From Molanna angustata (taxonomy: Eukaryota; Arthropoda; Insecta; Trichoptera; Molannidae), in assembly GCA_963576475.1 (NCBI GenBank), contig OY754981.1, forward strand, positions 25,443,411 through 25,507,410: a stretch of DNA of 64,000 nucleotides. The letters are read 5' to 3'. The first letter of the stretch is position 1, and each line of letters begins with the position of its first letter. The notes under the pieces were generated by a model. It worked only from the letters and a program-made list of their open reading frames with translations. It did not search any database and had not been told where the DNA came from. Below are positions 60,311 to 64,000 of the stretch, piece after piece. Made by a program: the position numbers and the translations under genes.

Positions 60311-61904
60311 AGTAACAAGAAAAAAGCAGTAAACATTGCCGATTCTGGTGCCCTTGTTTATGGACGTGTATGATAATGTATTAAAAGTAAAATATAAAGA
60401 ACCGTTAGATGAAAGAAAGTCATTTTTTGTAATACCAAAAGCATACATACATTTCATCAAAGAGGATAACCTTAGGTTTTCATCAAAAGTTTCCACGATG
60501 TAATATTATACATATAACCTTTTGAGGATCATAAGAGATCATATTTATTCATACAACAGCCACACGAGCCCGTTCTTATTACTGAAAGAAATATATATGA
60601 CATGTATCACACATACAGCTGAATAAAAATACCTAATTGTGTTACAATAATATTCTCAGAACAGACTTTTGCCTAAATGCCTTTTGGGGCATTATAAGTC
60701 AGCTTATTTATTTATTTAAAATAATACTCTGTAGGTACCTACCTGTTGTAATATCAGGTCGATGCGGACATTTATGTCCTATTCTGATTTGTTTCAGAGT
60801 GCGAAAACGTATATAACCAACGGGCGCTTGTGTAAAAGGATTTCATCCGCGCGGTTCGACATAATGAGTTCCGTATAAATGCAGTCAACTTTTTGACATT
60901 TCTCATATACTAAAATTCAGACGGATAAGTTTAGACGAATCTGAGTAGGACATATGAATATTTCGATTTGTGTGATAGATTTTGTGTTTTAATGAATTAT
61001 TGTGTTGTTTTTTTTTTAATTGTTGTGTTGTTTAATACGAGTTTTATGTTTTATTTTTACCTTTTTTTTATAATGGCCCAGAGGCCGTATTTGTAAATAT
61101 AAACAAATAAATAAATAATACACAATATTATTATAATCTTATAAATACTTTATTATGTATGACCCACCTTCAAAAAGAGAATTTCTCGTGTTTTGGAGTG
61201 AGTCACATTTTCACAACACATAACAACTACAACGATATATAATCTTAAATTAGGCATCATAATATTAACGAACATTCATCAATATTAACATCGATATACA
61301 AACAAAATTTTTGCAAAAAAAAATGACAATTCAAGCAAAAAATATAAAAAAATCTACTAAGCTTACTTTGCCGATACTGATTTTGGCGAAAAATGTATTT
61401 TTTTGGGATTCTTATCATTTCACTTTTTATCATTTTTATTTTATTTTGATTGTGAATAAAACAAATAAATAAAAGCAAACTCAAAAATGTGCTGGTAAAA
61501 CCTTCTTCCGGCCATTACATTCCGCCACATTATGTATAGGTACATAATATTTTTTTTATTGATATAAGAAGGTACAGATAATCAAACGTCATGTTTCAGT
61601 TCTATAAAATATTCATTATTTTTGTCGCAGTCTCGTCAGTTGATGTGTATCCTAATTATTTTGACAGTTTTTCTGATGAAGATTTTTGACACTGATGACT
61701 TTTTTCGTGTGTTTATAGTACCTACCTATGAACATTCCTTTTTCATTGAATATTATTTATTTCAATCAAATCGACATACTTATAGTCATTTTCTGATGGC
61801 GAATTATGTATATGTTATTTATCAAATATTTGCGTTTTATGTTTTCGACTTAATTGTGATGATAAGAATGTTTTAATGATGCACAGCCAGATACCTACAA
61901 TGAG
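60311..61904. other. AT-rich spacer
   Basis: Frames at 61257-61484 and 61622-61876 are AT-composition artefacts with no recognised domain. If the exon-like pair below is real, this is intron or flank. Confidence 0.35.
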
Positions 61905-62002
61905 ACACGTTATATGAGAACAAAACACTCTACAAAAATGGTACAGTTTAACGAATTCTTACAATATCACCAAGAAAGAGCACACACGACAGAATACATT
62001 AA
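61905..62002 (+). other. Candidate coding exon, first of a tandem pair (98 nt)
   Basis: Preceded by AG (61903-61904) and followed by GTGAGT (62003-62008), a good donor. One frame is open throughout and gives a basic peptide of 32 complete codons: TRYMRTKHSTKMVQFNEF, then LQYHQERAHTTEYI. The near-identical segment at 62078-62175 has the same length, frame and splice-like borders. The protein family is not recognised. A plain local duplication of non-coding DNA cannot be ruled out. Confidence 0.35.
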
Positions 62003-62077
62003 GTGAGTTGCCCATGCATTCTACATTTTTAAATGTATAAATGGAACGCCATGCATCCAATGACATTTTATGTATAG

Positions 62078-62175
62078 ACCCGTTATATGAGAACAAAACG
62101 CTCTACAAAAATGGTACAGTTTAACGAATTCTTACAATATCGCCAAGAAAGAGCACACACGACAGAATACATTAA
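62078..62175 (+). other. Candidate coding exon, second of the tandem pair (98 nt)
   Basis: Preceded by TTTTATGTATAG (AG at 62076-62077), a fair acceptor, and followed by GTGAGA. It differs from the first at three bases; two of them change His to Arg in the shared frame (KRST for KHST, QYRQ for QYHQ). The 75-bp sequence between the two is unrelated to what follows the second, so similarity stops at the splice-like borders. 98 is not a multiple of 3, so including both exons would shift the frame, as expected of mutually exclusive exons. Function unknown. Confidence 0.35.
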
Positions 62176-62510
62176 GTGAGAAAGAGATGATACAGTAATT
62201 TATAATTGAGACACATTCTCAGTCATATATTCTGGTTTACTCCAGTACTATCACATTATAATTTTATCTCTCACACCAAATAATTAAGCAATAGCTGTGT
62301 GAAAAAGCAAATACAATACCTCTGCATACCTATAAGCGAATATGATTTGATTTCTCTATTGTTTACTAAAAAAAAAATTTAATCGACAAATCCATAAAAA
62401 TATTAGGTAGGTAGTAATCGAATAAATATAGAGCATAAAATGATATATCTGGTTGTTCCTTCACAGCTCTAGTAACTTTTGAATGTTTTCATCACACAAT
62501 ATGGACCGCC
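62176..62510. other. AT-rich spacer
   Basis: Nothing supported. Confidence 0.4.
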
Positions 62511-62717
62511 GACCGTCGTGGCACAGTTGGTAAGCCGTTTGGTTTCTGTGCGGGTGTCCTGGGTTTGATTCCCAGCAGAGGAGAAATTTTTTTTAATTTA
62601 TTTCTCACGCTACTATTGCTTCTCTGGGCTGGAAATACGGGTTAGTTGGAAGAAATTGCCATACGACAATAAACTCGCCACTTGCGCAAGGTGCAAGGAA
62701 GTGTTCATTATTAATAT
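62511..62717 (+). mobile_element. tRNA-headed SINE, family 1
   Basis: GTGGCACAGTTGGTAAGCCG (A box), GGGTTTGATTCCCAGCAGAG (B box), CTTCTCTGGGCTGG, GTTGGAAGAAATTGCC and a TTATTAATA end. Full length. Confidence 0.8.
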
Positions 62718-63407
62718 GGCATTTTGACTACGACAATACGTCCGAACACTACAAAATCTTGTGTGCAACTATAGTGCAGTAAGAATTACCTAAGTCAGGT
62801 ATGCGCCTTACTTTTTGTTTACCGAATTCAAACACAAGTAACGTATATATTATTGTATCATTAATTTGCTCAACTGCTTCTTTCAAATACTGCTACTATT
62901 TATGTTGATTAAAAAATATTTTCTCGAAATTGATCCACGAAATAATTATTATTTCAACCATACAGTTTCATATAATGTTAACTGTGATACACATTATTGT
63001 GCGCATGTCATATAAATAAAAAAAATCTTCGCTTATTGACTACACCCTTGTTAGAACTACGGCGTATGACAGATAAACTGACGCGACATTGGATTTATTA
63101 ATATGAACATCTCGAGAGATATTTCATTTACCCAGCATATTTATATGGATATGGTTGGTATTTGTTTACACTAAGGCATTTTGTAGCAGGCCAATTATGA
63201 AGTTTTTCATCCTTTCTATATTAAATTATTACAAAAAGGAATGTGTGCTACCGAAATTCATGCTTTCATAGTTATAATACTGTCTTTATCTTTTTACTTT
63301 TGGAACACTCCTTAAAACTTTTTTTACTTGCAGGATCAAGGAGAAAAGTGTCGCAACAGTTTTTAATTTGTACTCAAACTATAAATGATCTCAGTAATTA
63401 CCCATTT
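62718..63407. other. AT-rich spacer
   Basis: Nothing supported. The frame 63243-63581 crosses the MITE below and is not a gene. Confidence 0.4.
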
Positions 63408-63553
63408 ACTGCCCGTTCCCACTTGCCTTGTGTTAGGTCCGACAAAATGTCGGATGATCTAGTGGCAATACATTTTAAATGGAGCTGTTCACACTTGTCG
63501 TGTTTTAGGTCCGACAAAATGTCTTACACGATAACGACAAGTGTGAACAGTAG
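63408..63553. mobile_element. Small MITE-like element with TACTGTTCACACTTGTCG termini
   Basis: The right edge CGACAAGTGTGAACAGTA is the complement of the left edge TACTGCCCGTTCCCACTTGC with mismatches. Within it, 63485-63500 and 63535-63550 are perfect 16-bp inverted repeats, and GGTCCGACAAAATGTC is present twice. TA borders both ends. Confidence 0.55.
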
Positions 63554-64000
63554 GGTGGGTCGAAAAAATTTTTTTTTTTAATTTCGAAACGCTTTAGTGC
63601 GGAAAAGTTGCCTATTGTAATGTGAAGAAAAACGCCATAAAAAATTAAAATTGGTTTACATCTTCCGTTCGCGCATCGTACTTAAAGTTTTGAGAAATTT
63701 CAAAAATCGCGCCTTTTTTGTGATTTTTTTAAGCAAGTTAAAACGTTAAAAATAAACACCATTCATATTTTTATGCTTGTTTAATGGTTCAAATAATCTA
63801 AATAAATTTTATTCTAATCGATAATTTATTTTTTCGGTTCGCAAAACGTCTTTGAAAAAACATAAATTTATCATCTTTTTACGATTTTTACTTGTTCATT
63901 ATGCAATTCTTTGCTCGTGTTGCTAGAATAAAATAAAGCAGAACTTGCTTGAAATAGATTCCAAGCGGAAAGTTCACAATCTCCATCGAACAATGAGTGG
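63554..64000. other. AT-rich spacer at the window end
   Basis: Nothing supported. Confidence 0.4.

Overview
The window looks like gene-poor, repeat-dominated nuclear DNA of an insect, most likely a lepidopteran (moth or butterfly). It is strongly AT-rich. It carries non-LTR retrotransposon 3' ends of kinds familiar from Lepidoptera (CR1/Jockey-like, RTE-like and 'endonuclease-reverse transcriptase' types), tRNA-headed SINEs, many foldback or TIR elements, and short TAGGTA-type runs. No bacterial operon, rRNA, CRISPR or convincing complete host gene is visible. Species and chromosome cannot be read from the sequence.

Layout. 0-6.5 kb: a truncated LINE 3' end, scattered SINEs and AT-rich spacer. 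6.5-14.1 kb: a ~320-bp satellite split by a young LTR retroelement (7296-12823) that has 2.48-kb LTRs, a 563-bp non-coding interior, a tRNA-Lys-type primer-binding site on the minus strand and a 4-bp target duplication. 14-21.5 kb: a GC-rich 925-bp repeat (second copy at 55.7 kb), a Harbinger-like MITE, SINEs, foldback hairpins, a repeat with a triplicated 72-bp segment, and decayed LINE tails.

21.6-29.1 kb is the most remarkable part. Three long (TA)n tracts each abut the same Penelope-like element (PLE) terminus. One PLE fragment still encodes a GIY-YIG endonuclease (26347-26904, minus). RTE fragments are interleaved: an endonuclease domain (24817-25917), a reverse-transcriptase piece (22546-22833, minus) and a C-terminus (28418-29100). 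A 65/66-bp minisatellite has grown out of the RTE ORF itself, each 66-bp unit encoding 22 residues of the RTE C-terminal region. This minisatellite, a SINE and a LINE piece lie in two 1355-bp inverted arms of equal length (22834-24188 and 26876-28230) around a 2.69-kb spacer.

29-64 kb: further foldback and TIR families in several deletion states, SINE-into-SINE nests with a clear target duplication (53.6-53.9 kb), LINE C-terminal fragments (34.9, 43.8-44.5, 47.3-48.0 and 58.1-58.8 kb), a 31-bp minisatellite, and long AT-rich spacers. The best candidate for host coding sequence is a pair of 98-nt exon-like segments (61905-62002 and 62078-62175). They are nearly identical, open in one shared frame, bounded by AG and GT, and separated by unrelated sequence.

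The parts do not work together as a pathway. The window records successive insertion, nesting and local amplification of retroelements. Family names come from recognising motifs by eye, without database searches. Edges of repeats are approximate unless a target duplication or exact palindrome fixes them.
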